A DNA stretch of 64,000 nucleotides from Hyperoodon ampullatus (taxonomy: Eukaryota > Chordata > Mammalia > Artiodactyla > Ziphiidae), in contig OX457070.1 of assembly GCA_949752795.1 (NCBI GenBank), positions 33,327,574-33,391,573 of the forward strand, given 5' to 3'. Numbering within the stretch: position 1 is the first letter of the stretch; each line of letters starts with the position of its first letter. A program made the translations under genes and the position numbers. Below are positions 45,583 through 58,320 of this stretch, in pieces. A model generated the notes under the pieces. It was not told the DNA's origin. It was given only the letters and a program-made list of their open reading frames with translations, and ran no database searches.

Positions 45583-48500
45583 TTAGATTCCATGCATATG
45601 TGTTAGCATACGGTATCTATTTTTCTCCTTCTGACTTACTTCACTCTGTATGACAGTCTCTAGGTGCATCCACCTCACTACAAATAACTTAATTTCGTTT
45701 CTTTTTATGGCTGAGTAATATTCCATTGTATATATGTGCCACATCTTCTTTATCCATTCATCTGTCGATGGACCCTTAGGTTGCTTCCAGGTCCTGGCTA
45801 CTGTAAATAGAACTGCAATGGACATTGTGGTACATGACTCTTTTTGAATTATGGACTTCTCAGGGTATATGCCCAGTAGTGGGATTGCTGGGTCATATGG
45901 TAGCTCTATTTTTAGTTTCTTGAGGAACCTCCATACTGTTCTCCATAGTGGCTGTATCAATTTACATACCCACCAACAGTGTAAGAGGGTTCCCTTTTCT
46001 CCACACCCTCTCCAGCATTTATTGTTTGTAGATTTTTTGATGATGGTCATTCTGACCAGTGTGAGGTGATTCCTCATTGTAGTTTTGATTTGCATTTCTC
46101 AAATGATTAGTGATGTTGAGCATCCTTTCATGTGTTTGTTGGCCATCTGTATATCTTCTTTGGAGAAATGTGTATTTAGGTCTTCCACCCATTTTTGGAT
46201 TGGGTTGTTTGTTTTTTTGTTATTGAGCTGCATGAGCTGCTTGTAAATTTTGGAGATTAATCCGTTGTCAGTTGCTTCATTTGCAAATATTTTCTCCCAT
46301 TCTGAGGGTTGTCTTTTCATCTTGTTTATGGTTTCCTTTGCTGTGCAAAAGCTTTTAAGTTTCATTAGATCCCATTTGTTCATTTTTGTTTTTATTTCCA
46401 TTTCTCTAGGAGGTGGGTCAAAAAGGATCTTCCTATGATTGATGTCATAGATGGTTCTGCCTATGTTTTCCTCTAAGTGTTTTATAGTGTGCAATCTTGC
46501 ATTTAGGTATCTAATACATTTTCAGTTTATTTTTGTGTATGGTATTAGGGAGTGTTCTAATTTCATTCTTGTACCTGTAGGTGTCCAGTTTTCCCAGCAC
46601 CACTTATTGTAGAGGCTGTCTTTTCTCCATTGTATATTCTTGCCTCCTATGTCAAAGATAAGTTGTCCATATGTGTGTGGGTTTATCTCTGGGCTTTCTA
46701 TCTTGTTCCATTGATCTATATTTCTGTTTTTGTGTCAGTACCGTACTGCCTTGATTACTGTAGCTTTGTAGTATAGTCTGAAGTCAGGAATCCTGATTCC
46801 TCCAGCTCCATTTTTCTTTCTCAAGATTCCTTGCCTAGTTGGGGTCTTTTGTATTTCCTTAAAAACTGTGAAAGCCTTTTGTTCTAGTTCTGTGAAAACT
46901 GCCATTGGTAGTTTTATAGGAATTACACTGAATCTGTAGATTGCTTTGGGTAGTATACTCATTTTCACAACATTGATTCTTCCAATCCAAGTACATGGTA
47001 TATCTTTCTATCAGTTTGTACCTTCTTTGATTTCTTTCATCAGTGTCTTATAGTTTTCTGCATACAGTCTTTTGTCTCCTTAGGTAGGTTTATTCCTAGG
47101 TATTTTATTCTTTTTGTTGCAATGGTAAATGGGAGTGTTTCTTCAGTTTCTCTTTCTGATTTTTCAGTGTTAGCTTATAGGAATGCAACAGATTTCTGTG
47201 CATTAATTTTGTATCCTGCTACTTTACCAAATTCATTAATTAGCTTTGGTAGTTTTCAGGAGGCACCTTTAGGATTTTCTACATATAGTATCATGTCATC
47301 TGCAAACAGTGCCAGTTTTACTTCTTTTCCAATTTGGATTCCTTTTATTTCTTTTTCTTCTCTGATTACCAAGGCTTAAATTTCCAAAACTATGTTGAAT
47401 AATAGTGGTGAGAGTGAGCACCCTTGTCTTGTTCCTAATCTTAGAGGAAATGGTTTCAGTTTTTCACCATTGAGAATGATACTAGCTGTGGGTTTGTCAT
47501 ATATGTCCTTTATTATGTTGAGGTAGGTTCCCTCTATGCCCACTTTCGGGAGAGTTTTTTATCATAAACCGATGTTGAAATTTGTTGAAAGTTTTTTCTA
47601 CATCTATTAAGATTATCATATGGTTTTTATCCTTCAGTCTGTTTATATGGTGTATCAAATTGATTGATTTGAGTATATTGAAGAATCCCTGCATTCCTGG
47701 GATAAACCCTACTTGATCATGGTGTATGTGCCATTGGATTCTGTTTGCTAGTATTTTGTTGAGGATTTTTGCATCTATGTTCATCAGTGATATTGGTCTG
47801 TAGCTTTGTTTTTTTGTGACATCTTTGTCTGGTTTAGGTATCAGGGTTATGGTGGCCTTGTAGAATGAGTTTGGGAGTCTTCTGCCTCTGCTGTATTTCG
47901 GAAGAGTTTGAGAAGGATAGCAGTTAGCTCTTCTCTAAACGTTTGATAGAATTCATCTGTGAAGCCATCTGGCACTGGACTTTTGTTTGTTGGAAGATTT
48001 TTAATTACAGTTTCAATTTCAGTGCTCATGATGGGTCTGCTCATATTTTCTATTTCTTCCTGGTTCAGTCATGGAAGGTTGTACTTTTCTAAGAATTTGT
48101 CCAATTCCTCCAGGTTGTCCATTTTATTGGCATATAGTTGATTGGAGTAATCTCTCATGATCCTTTGTATTTCTGCAGTGTCAGTTGTTACTTCTCCTTT
48201 TTCATTTCAAATTCTATTGATTTGAGTCTTCTCCGTTTTTTCTTGATGAGTCTGGTTAATGGTTTATCAATTTTATTTATCTTCTCAAAGAACCAGCTTT
48301 TAGTTTTATTGATCTTTGCTATTGTTTCCTTCATTTCTTTTTCATTTATTTCTGATCTGATTTTTATGATTTCTTTCCTTGTTAATTTTGGGGGTTTTTT
48401 GTTCTTCTTTCTCTAATTGCTTTAGGTGTAACGTTAAGTTGTTTATTTGAGATTTTTCTTGTTTCTTGAGGTAGGATTGTGGTGCTATAAACTTCCTTCT

Positions 48501-49362
48501 TTGAACTACTTTTGCTGCATCCCATAGGTTTTGGGTCATCGTTTTTTCATTGTCATTTGTTTCTAGGTATTTTTTATTTGCTCTTTGATTTCTTCTGTGG
48601 TCTCTTGTTTATTTAGCAGCATATTGTTTAGCCTTCATGTGTTTGCATTTTTTACAGTTTATTTTTCCTGTAATTGATATCTAGTCTCATAGTGTTGTGG
48701 TCGGAAAAGATACTTGATAAGATCTCAATTTTCTTAAATATACCGAGGCTTGATTTGTGATCCATCCTGGAGAATGCTCCATAGGCACTTGAGAAGAAAG
48801 CGTATTCTTTTCTTTCTGGCTGGAATGTCCTATAAATATCAATTAAGTCCATCTTGTTTAATGTTTCATTTAAAGCTTGTGTTTCCTTATTTATTTTCAT
48901 TTTGGATGATCTCTCCATTGGTGAAAGTGGGGTGTTAAAGTCCCCTACTATGACTGTGTTACTGTCAGTTTCCCCTTTTATGGCTGTTAGCATTTGCCTT
49001 ATGTATTGAGGTGCTCCTATGTTGGATGCATAAATATTTACAATTGTTATATCTTCTTCTTGGATTGATCCTTTGATCATTATGTAATGTTCTTCTTTGT
49101 CTCCTGTAATAGTCTTTATTTTAAAGTCTATTTTGTCTGATATGAGAATTGCTACTTCAGCTTTGTTTTGATTTCCATTTGCATGGGATATCTTTTTACA
49201 TCCCCTCACTTTGTTTGTATGTGTCCCTAGGTCTGAAGTCTCTTGCAGACGCATATGTAGGTCTTGTTTTTGTATCCATTCAGCCAGTCTGTGTCTTTTG
49301 GGTGAAGCATTTAATCAATTTACATTTAAGGTAATTATCGACGTGTATGTTCCTATTACCAT
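45583..49362 (-). pseudogene. Decayed L1 ORF2
   Basis: Fragments cover the endonuclease (48652-49254, with VGDFNTPLS), the linker, fingers/palm (47497-47784) and C-terminal region (45583-46494). They are separated by many stops and frameshifts. Endonuclease and C-terminal cysteines are still recognisable. Not functional. Confidence 0.9.
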
Positions 49363-49420
49363 TTTCTTAATTGTTTTGGGTTTGTTTTTGTAGGTCTTTT
49401 CCTTCTCTTTTGTTCCCCAC

Positions 49421-50308
49421 CTAGAGAAGTTCCTTTAGCATTTGTTGTAAAGCTGGTTTTGTGGTATTGAATTCTCTTACCTTTTGCTTTTCTGTAAAGG
49501 TTTTAATTTCTCTGCTGAATCTGAATGAGATCCTTGCTGGGTAGAGTAATCTTGGTTGTAGGTTTTTTCCATTTCATCACTTTAAATATGTCCTGCCACT
49601 CCCTTCTGGCTTGCAGAGTTTCTGCTGAAAGATCAGCTGTTAACCTTATGGAGATTCCCTTATATGTTATTTCTTGCTTTTCCCTTGCTGTTTTTTAATA
49701 TTTTTTCTTTGTATTTAATTTGTGATAGTTTGATTAATACATGTCTTGGTATGTTTCTCCTTGGGTTTAACATGTATGGGGCTCTGTGTTCTTCCTGGAC
49801 TTGACTGACTATTTACTTTCCCATGTTAGGGAAGTTTTTGGCTATAATCTCTTCAAATATTTTCTCAGACCCTTTCTTTTTCTCTTTTCTTCTGGGACCC
49901 CTATAACTAGAATGTTGGTGCATTTAATATTGTCCCAGAGGTCTCTGAGACTGTCCTCAGTTCTTTTCATTCTTTTTTCTTTCTTCTGCTCTGCTGTAGT
50001 TATTTCCACTATTCTATCTTCCAGGTCACTTATGAGTTTTTCTGCCTCAGTTATTCTGCTATTGATTCTTTCTGTAGTATTTTTAATTTCATTTATTGTG
50101 TTGTTTATCATTGTTTGTTTGCCCTTTAGTTCTTCTAGGTCCTTGTTAAACGTTTCTTGTATTTCCTCCATTGTATTTCCGAGATTTTGGATCATCTTTT
50201 CTATCATTATTCTGAATTCTTTTTCAGGTAGACTGCCTATTTCCTCTTCATTTCTTTGGCCTGGTGGGTTTTCACCTTCATCTGCTGCATATTTCTCTGT
50301 CTTCTCAT
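49421..50308 (-). pseudogene. Decayed L1 ORF1
   Basis: The start ATG context (near 50306-50308) and TAG stop (49421-49423) correspond to those of the intact ORF1 at 20.1 kb. Only 121 codons (49842-50207) remain open, covering the coiled coil (ITEAEKLISDLEDRIVEI) and the start of the RRM-like domain (LWDNIKCTNILVIGVPEE). Confidence 0.85.
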
Positions 50309-51034
50309 TTTCTTTAACTTACTGCGTTTGGGGTCTCCGTTTCACAGGCTGCAGGTTCATAGTTCCCATTGTTTTTGGTGTCTGCCCCCAGTGGGTGAGG
50401 TTGGTCTAGTGGCTTGTGTAGGCTTCCTGGTGGGAGGGACTGGTGCCTGAATTCTGGTGGGTGGGGCTGCATCTTGTTTTCCTGGTGGGCAGGGCCACGT
50501 CTGGTGGTGTGTTTGGGGTGTCTGTGAGCTTAGTATGACTTTAGGCAGCCTCTCTGATAATGGGTGGGGTTGTGTTCCTGTCTTGCTAGTTGTTTGGCAT
50601 GGGGCATCCAGCACTGGAGCTTGCTGGCCATTGGGCAGAGCTCGGTCTTAGTGTTGAGACAGAGATCTCTGGGAGAGCTCTCACTGACTAATATTACATG
50701 GGCCTAGGAGGTCTCTCATGGACCAGTGTCCTGGAGTCAGCTCTCCCACATCGGAGGCTCAGGCCTGACACCCGGCCGGAACACCAAGACCCTGCCAGCC
50801 ACATGGCTCAGAAGAATAGGAAGAGAAAAAAAAACGATCAGATAGAACCCCAAAACAAATGGTAAAAGCAATACTAAACATACAAAATCACACAAAAAAA
50901 CACACATACACACACTCATAAAAAGAAAAAACAAACAAACAAAAATTAAAACAGCAAAACAAAAATGACGAACAGACAGAACCCTAGGACAAATGGTAAA
51001 AGCAAACCTAAACAGAAAAAAATCATATAAAGAA

Positions 51035-51071
<37 letters not shown>

Positions 51072-51488
51072 GAGAAAAGATGAAAGTAAGAGAGCAACCA
51101 AACCAATAAACAAATCAACCAATGATAACAAGCACTAAAACTAAACTAAGATAAACATAAAACCAAAAACAAATCAGATGCAGAAAGCAAACCCCAGGTC
51201 TACAGTTGTTCCCAAAGTCCACTGCCTCAATTTTGGGAACATTCATTGTCTATTCAGGTATTCCACAGACGCAGGGTTTATCAAGTCGATTGCGGGGATT
51301 TAATCTGCTGCTTCTGAAGCTGCACAGAGAAGTTTCCCTTTCTCTTCTTTGTTCGCACAGCTCCTGGGGTTCAGCTTTGGTTTTAGCCCTGCATCTGCAT
51401 GTAGGCCACCCTCAGGCGTCTCTGTTCCCTGCCCAGACAGGAGGGGGTTAAAGCAGCTGCTGATTAGGGCTCTCCTGCTCACTCAGGA
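50309..51488 (-). promoter_or_regulatory. L1 5' UTR (partial) with tandem segment and CA repeat
   Basis: Matches the 5' UTR of the 15.9-kb L1 on both sides of an extra block at about 50763-51215. Within that block a sequence at 50836 ('agaaccccaaaacaaatggt') recurs near 50970 ('agaaccctaggacaaatggt'), giving an imperfect 134-bp tandem unit. (CA)n is at 51041-51068. The distal GC-rich part is missing. Confidence 0.75.
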
Positions 51489-51944
51489 TTTCACCCAGAA
51501 ATCTTCCCAATCAACCCTCCTTAGACATCTCATTCTGCCTCTCAAGTTTTACAATTACATTAAAGGCTGAACACATACACACACTCTTTCTCCCATATTC
51601 TCCCTCTCTCCCTGTCACATGTATGCACACGTATGTCCATGCACACACACGCACAGATGCTACTTCCTTACCCTATCACTACCCCCATTCACTCCATACT
51701 CCCTTCACTTATATACCACACTCAGTAACTATGACTGCGTCCCGCACAGGCACAGAGCTCTGGGGGACACCATTCTCCTCCCAATCTGACTGCTTTTCAC
51801 CAACTGTAGTGAATCATATTCTCTATTCCATTAGAGTAACAGGAGGTATTTGTCAGTGTGACTTCTGCAGCATCACAATAATAAGTAGGAGCATTTATCT
51901 CGTCGCCATGCTGTAATAGCTGAGCACTTTACACCTAGACACTC
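51489..51944. other. Unassigned stretch between two L1s
   Basis: CA-rich and pyrimidine-rich. No gene or recognised repeat. A frame of 97 codons (51623-51916) is unsupported. Confidence 0.45.
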
Positions 51945-52036
51945 AGGTAAGTTGCGGAGCCAAGAGCCAAACCAGACTGGAGGCCACAAAAACATTCTTC
52001 TTGACCACCATACTCTGCTAATTCTCAGATCCACTT
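51945..52036 (-). repeat. MIR SINE fragment
   Basis: 'aggtaagttgcggagccaag' and 'cttgaccaccatactctgct' fit the reverse MIR 5' portion. The L1 insertion follows immediately. Confidence 0.5.
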
Positions 52037-52192
52037 AAGAAAAAGCCACCAAGAGACCAGTCCCTCCCATTAGGAAACTTCCACAAGCCTCTCAGATAGC
52101 CTCATCCACCAGAGGGCAGACAGCAGAAGTAAGAAGACCTACAATCCTGAAGCCTGTAGAACAAAAACCACATTCACAGAAAGACAGACAAG

Positions 52193-53152
52193 ATGAAAAG
52201 GCAGAGAGCTATGTACCAAATGAAGGAACAAGATAAAACCCCAGAAAAACAACTAAATGAAATGGAGATAGGCAATCTTCCAGAAAAAGAATTCAGAATA
52301 ATGGTAGTGAAGATGATCCAGGACCTCGGAAAACAAACAGAGGCAAACATCAAGAAGATGCAAGAAATGTTTAACAAAGATCTAGAAGAATTAAAGAACA
52401 AACAAACAGAGATGAACAATACAATAACTGAAATGAAAAATACACTAGAAGGAATCAATAGCAGAAAAACTGAGGCAGAAGAACAGATAAGTGACCTGGA
52501 AGACAGAATGGTGGAATTCACTGCTGTGGAACAGACTAAAGAAAAAGGAATGAAAAGAAATGAAGACGGCCTATGAGACCTCTGGGACAACATTAAATGC
52601 AACAACATTCGCATTATAGGGGTCCCAGAAGGAGAAGACAGAGAGAAAGGACTGGAGAAAATATTTGAAGAGATTATACTTGAAAACTTCCCTAACGTGG
52701 GAAAGGAAATAGCCACCCAAGTCCAGGAAGCTCAGAGAGCCACATACGGGATAAACCCAAGAAGAAACTTGACGAGACACACAGTAATCAAATTAGCAAA
52801 AAATAAAGACAAAGAAAAATTATTGAAAGCAGCAAGGGAAAAACAACAAACACCATACAAGGGAACTCCCATAAGGTTAACAGCTGATTTCTCAGCCGCA
52901 ACTCTACAAGACAGAACGGAGTGTCAAGATATACTTAAAGTGATGAAAGGGAAGAAACAACAACCAAGGTTACTCTACCCGGCAAGTATCTCATTCAGAT
53001 TCGATGGAGAAATCAAAAGCTTTACAGACAAGCAAAAGCTAAGAGAATTCAGCACCACCAAACCAGCTCTACAACAAATGCTAAAGGAACTTCTCCAAGT
53101 GGGAAACACAAGAGAAATAAAGGACCTACAGAAACAAACCCAAAACAATTAA
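52193..53152 (+). pseudogene. L1 ORF1 broken by one stop codon
   Basis: 320 codons in one frame, interrupted only by TGA at 52574-52576. Before it lie the N-terminal part and coiled coil (KKMQEMFNKDLEELKNKQTE). After it lie the RRM-like and C-terminal domains ([27 protein letters not shown]). The stop falls between coiled coil and RRM. At about 319 residues it is longer than the ORF1 at 20.1 kb and has a different N terminus. Confidence 0.88.
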
Positions 53153-53156
53153 GAAA

Positions 53157-56100
53157 ATGGCAATAGGAACATACATAACGATAATTACCTTAAACATAAA
53201 TGGATTAAATGCTGCAACCAAAAGACACAGGCTCCCTGAAATGGATACAAAAACAAGACCCATATATATGCCGTCTACAAGAGACCCACTTCAGACCTAG
53301 GGACACATACAGACTGAAACTGAGGGAATGGAAAAAGATATTCCATGCAAATGGAAATCAAAAGAAAGCTGGAGTAGCAATACTCATATCAGATAAAATA
53401 GACTTTAAAATAAAGCATGTTACTAGAGACAAGAAAGGATACTACATAATGATCAAGGGATCAATCCAAGAAGAAGATATAACAATTATAAATATATATG
53501 CACCCAACATAGGAGCACCTCAATACATAAGGCAACTGCTAATATCTCTAAAAGAGGAAATCCACAGTAACACAATAATACTGGGGGACTTTAACACCTC
53601 ACTTATCCCAATGGACAGATCATCCAAACAGAAAACTAATAAGGAAACACAAGCTTTAAATGACACAATAGACCAGATAGAATTAATTGATATTTACAGG
53701 ACATTCCATCCAAAAACAGCAAATTACACTTTCTTCTCAAGTGCACACGGAACATTCTCCAGGATAGATCACATCTTGGGTCACAAATCAAGCCTCAGCT
53801 AACTTAAGAAAATTGAAATCATATCAAGCATCTTTTCTGACCACAACGCTATGAGATTAGAGATCAATTCCAGGGGAAAAAAACGTAAAAAACACAAAAA
53901 CATGGAGGCTAAACAATACATTACTAAATAACAAGAGACCACTAAAGAAATCAAAGAGGAAATCAAAAAATACCTAGAGACAAATGACAATGAAAACACG
54001 ATGATCCAAAACCTATGGGAGGCAGCAAAAGCAGTTCTAAGAGGGAAGTTTATAGCTATACAAGCCTACCTCAAGAAACAAGAAAAATCTCAAATAAACA
54101 ATCTCATGTTACACCTAAGGCAATTAGAGAAACAAACCCTAAGTTAGCAGAAGGAAAGAAATCATAAAGATCAGAGCAGAAATAAATGAAATAGAAACAA
54201 AGAAAACAATAGCAAAGATACATAAAACTAAAAGCTGGTTCTTTGAGAAGATAAACAAAATTGACAAACCATTAGCCAGACTCATCACGAAAAGAGAGAG
54301 AGGACTCAAATCAATAAAATTAGAAATGAAAAAGGAGAAGTTATAACAGACACGGCAGAAAAACCAAGCATCCTAAGATACAACTACAAGCAACTCTATG
54401 CCAATAAAATGGACAACCTGGAAGAAATGGACGAATTCTTAGAGAGGTATAACCTTCCAAGACTGAACCAGGGAGAAATAGTAAATATAAAAAGACCAAT
54501 CACAAGTAATGAAATTGAAACTGTGATTAAAAATCTTCCAAAAAAGAAAAGTCCAGGACCAGATGGCTTCACTGGTGAAGAGCTAACACCCATCCTTCTC
54601 AAACTCTTCCAAAAAATTGCAGAGGAAGGAAAACTCCCAAATTCACTTTATGAGGCCACCATCACCCTGATACCAAAACCAGACAAAGATACTACAAAAA
54701 AAGAAAATTACAGACCAATATCACTGATATAGATGCAAAAATCCTCAACAAAATACTAGCAAACAAAATCCAACAGCACATTAAACGGATCATACACTAT
54801 GAATAAGTGGGATTTACCCCAGAGATGCAAGGAATCTCCAATATACGCAAATCAATCAATGTGATACAACATATTAACAAATTGAAGAAGAAAAATCATA
54901 TGATCATCTCAATAGGTGCAGAAAAAGCTTTTGACAAAATTCAAAACTGATTTATGATAAAAAAAAAATCCTCCAGAAAGTGGGCATAGAGGGAACCTAC
55001 TTCCACATAATAAAGGCCATATATGACAAACCCACAGCAAACATCATTCTGAATGGTGAAAAACTGAAAGCCTTTCCTTTAAGATCAGGAACAACATAAG
55101 GATGTCTACTCTCACCACTATTATTCAACATAGTTTTGGAAGTCCTAGCCACGGCAATCAAAGAAGAAAAAGAAATAAAAGGAATCCAAATTGGAAAAGA
55201 GAAGTAAAACTGTCACTGTTTGCAGACATGATACTATACATAGAGAATCCTAAAGATGCCACCAGAAAACTACTAGAGCTAATCAATGAATTTGGTAAAG
55301 TAGCAGGATACAAAATTAATGCACAGAAATCTCTTGCATTCCTATACACTAATGATGAAAAATCCGAAAGAGGAATTAGGGAAACACTCCCATTTACCAT
55401 TGCAACAAGAAGAATAAAATACCTAGGAATAAACCTACCTAGGGAGACAAAAAACCTGTATGCAGAAAACTATAAGACACTGATGAAAGAAATTAAAGAT
55501 TATACCAAAAGATGGAGAAATATATCATGTTCTTGGATTGGAAGAATCAATATTGTGAAAATGACTATACCACCCAAAGCAACCTACAGATTCAATGCAA
55601 TCCCTATCAAACTACCACTGGCATTTTTCACAGAACTAGAACAAAAAATTTCACAATTTCTATGGAAACACAAAAGACCCCGAATAGCCAAAGCAGTCTT
55701 GAGGGAAAAAAATGGAGCTGGAGGAATCAGACTCCCTGACTTCAGACTATACTACAAAGCTACAGTAATCAAGACAATATGGTACTGGCACAAAAACAGG
55801 AATATAGATCAATGGAACAGGATAGAAAGCCCAGAGATAAACCCACACACCTATGGTCAACTAATCTATGACAAAGGAGGCAAGGATATACAATGGAGAA
55901 AAGACAGTCTCTTCAATAAGTGGTGCTGGGAAAACTGGACAGCTACATGTAAAAGAATGAGATTAGAACACTCCCTAACACCATACACAAAAATAAACTC
56001 AAAATGGATTAGAGACCTAAATGTAAGACTGGGCACTATAAAATTCTTAGAGGAACACATAGGAAGAACACTCTTTGACATAAATCACAGCAAGGTATTT

Positions 56101-56912
56101 TTTGATCCACCTCCTAGAGTAATGGAAATAAAAACAAAAATAAACAAATGGGACCTAGTGAAACGTAAAAGCTTTTGCACAGCAAAGGAAACTACAAACA
56201 AGACGAAAAGACAACCCTCAGAATGGGAGAAAATATTTGCAAATGAATCAACGGACAAAGGATTAATCTCCAAAATATATAAACAGCTCATGCAGCTCAA
56301 TATTAAGAAAACAACCCAATCCAAAAATGGGCAGAAGACCTAAATAGACATTTCTCCAAAGAAGACATACAGATGGCCAAGAAGCACATGAAAAGCTGCT
56401 CAACATCACTAATTATTAGAGAAATGCAAATCAAAACTGCAATGAGGTATCACCTCACACCAGTTAGAATGGGCATCATCAGAAAATCTACAAACAACAA
56501 ATGCTGGAGAGGGTGTGGAGGAAAGGAAACCCTCTTGCACTGTTGGTGGGAATGTAAATTGATACAGCCACTATGGAGAACAGCATGGATGTTCCTTAAA
56601 AAACTAAAAACAGAATTACCATATGACCCAGCAATCCCAGTACTGGGCATATACCCAGAGAAAACCATAATTCAAAAAGACACATGCACCCCAATGTTCA
56701 TTGCAGCGCTATTTACAATAGCCAGGTCATGGAAACAACCTAAATGCCCATCGACAGACGAATGGATAAAGAAGTTGTGGTACATACATACAATGGAATA
56801 TTACTCAGCCATAAAAGGGAATGAAATTGGGTCATTTGTAGAGACGTGGATGGATCTAGAGACTGTCATACAGAGTGAAGTCAGGAAGAGAAAAACAAAT
56901 ATAGTTTATTAA
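53157..56912 (+). pseudogene. Decayed L1 ORF2
   Basis: Begins at an ATG four bases after the ORF1 stop. An early frameshift near 53234 leads into a 197-codon endonuclease segment ([17 protein letters not shown]). A 413-codon segment (55102-56343) follows, but its reverse transcriptase box has lost one Asp codon ([12 protein letters not shown] in place of FADDM). A 179-codon C-terminal piece holds [20 protein letters not shown]. Many other stops and shifts are present. Confidence 0.92.
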
Positions 56913-57163
56913 CGCATATATGTGGAACCTAGAAAATGGTACAGATGAACCTGTTTGCAGAGCAGAAATTGAGACACAGAAGTAGAGAATAAAGGTATGG
57001 ACACCAAGGGGGGAAAGTGGCAGGGGGTGGTGGTGGTGGTGTGATGAATTGGGAGATTGGGATTGACATATATACACTAATATGTATTAAACAGATAACT
57101 AATAAGAACCTGCTGTATAAAAAATAAATTAAATAAAATTTTTAAAAAATAAAATAAAGAAAA

Positions 57164-57345
57164 GCCACTGCGGGGCCTTGGCCAAGTCAAACTTCCTGTG
57201 CCTCATTTTCCTCTTCGGTAAAATGGGGCTTGTAATAGTACCTACCTCATAGGATTTAGAGGAGAATTAAATGTGTTAATATATGTAGAGTGCTTAGAAC
57301 AGTGCCTGGCACATAATAAGAGCTATTATTTTAGCTAAGTGTCAA
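57164..57345 (+). repeat. MIR SINE remnant next to the L1 insertion
   Basis: Strong MIR signature: 'ccttggccaagtcaaacttc', 'gtgcctcattttcctcttcg', 'gtaaaatggggcttgtaata' and 'gcttagaacagtgcctggca'. Confidence 0.9.
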
Positions 57346-57429
57346 CTAGTAGGTGTTAACCAGTGCTGTCGGCTCTTCACAGCCTATAGAATCCCACGAC
57401 CTTGGCACTGTGTCTTCTGATAGAGTCCC

Positions 57430-57545
57430 AAGGGGCAGCAAATTTTTCTGTAAAGGGTCAGGTAGTTAATATTTTAGGCTTTACAAGCCACATACAGTCT
57501 CTGCCACAGAATCTTCTTAGGGTTTTTAAGTCTTTAAAAATGTAA
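57430..57545 (+). mobile_element. hAT-Charlie-like DNA transposon fragment
   Basis: 'ttctgtaaagggtcaggtag' and 'aatattttaggctttacaag' match the end of a common mammalian hAT-Charlie family. Partial, non-coding. Confidence 0.65.
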
Positions 57546-58006
57546 GAGGCACACATGTATCACTCACACATTCCCTCAATAGGTGTTCACTTATCACTTA
57601 TTATGTGCCAGGTACCTTTCTGGATGCTGAAGCTGCAAAGATGGAGAAGTTAGCCTTCAACCTTTGGGATGGCATGCTCATAGCCTGATGCAAAGACAAT
57701 CACAGCACCGTGTGTAGTGAGTGTTTTAATAAGAGGGGAAGGGATGTGCTCTGATTGGGGGAAGTTGATTGATGAGGAGGGGGTCCAAAGAGAAAAAGAC
57801 ACTTGAGCTATACCTTGAAAGATGCGAGGAATTCTCTCAGCAGACAGAGGCTGAGTAAGAACAAGGAGATCTCCAGAAAATTGCAGTTTTGGGGATCAGA
57901 AGAGGCCCACAAGGTCAGTGAGAGCCAAAACAGGGAGGCTGGACCCCGTACACCCACTGAGCCACTGGGACTTTATTCTGTAGGCCTCTAGTTTTCAAAA
58001 AAAAAA
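57546..58006. other. Ancient repeat-like sequence, unassigned
   Basis: 'cacttattatgtgccaggta' resembles an old MIR/L2-era repeat. The rest is not recognised. No gene seen. Confidence 0.4.
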
Positions 58007-58320
58007 TTTTTTTTAGAAGATGTTGGGGCTAAGAGTTTATTTATTTATTTATTTATTTTTGCTGTGTTGGGTCTTCGTTTCTGTGAGAGGGCTTTCTCTA
58101 GTTGTAGCAAGCGGGGGCCACTCTTCATCGCGGTGCACGGGCCTCCCACTATCGCGGCCTCTCTTGTGGCAGAGCACAGGCTCCAGACGCGCAGGTTCAG
58201 TAGTTGTGGCTCACGGGCCTAGTTGCTCCGCGGCATATGGGATCCTCCCAGACCAGGGCTCGAACCCGCATCCCCCGCACTAGCAGGCAGACTCTCAACC
58301 ACTGCGCCACCAGGGAAGCC
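58007..58320 (-). mobile_element. Long-form CHR tRNA-derived SINE with extra 3' sequence
   Basis: Reverse of the GGGCTTCCCTGG head at 58304-58320 (one G short), B box 'gggctcgaacccgc', and an additional 3' domain ('cttcatcgcggtgc') absent from the short forms. An (AAAT)n tail lies at 58036-58062. Beyond it about 20 bp of other sequence and then a T run come before the probable left duplication. TTCAAAA...TTTT occurs on both sides, but with length variation. Confidence 0.8.

Larger units (their letters stand above)
45216..51488 (-). mobile_element. Nearly full-length, decayed L1 (6.3 kb)
   Basis: Poly-T at 45216-45226, 3' UTR, ORF2, ORF1 and about 1.2 kb of 5' UTR lie in order on the minus strand. 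Homology with the 5' UTR of the 15.9-kb L1 ends at 'ctcactcagg' (51488), so it is 5'-truncated within the UTR. It carries a 5' UTR segment of about 450 bp that the 15.9-kb L1 lacks. Confidence 0.93.
52050..57155 (+). mobile_element. L1 of a second ORF1 lineage, 5'-truncated in the 5' UTR (5.1 kb)
   Basis: Plus-strand L1 with a short piece of 5' UTR ('gaccagtccctcccattagg'), ORF1, ORF2, a distinct 3' UTR ('gaacctgctgtataaaaaat') and an A-rich tail. The duplication AAGAAAAAGCCAC (52037-52049) and AAGAAAAGCCAC (57157-57168) differs by one A. Its ORF1 and 3' UTR differ from the minus-strand L1s, marking another subfamily. Confidence 0.92.
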
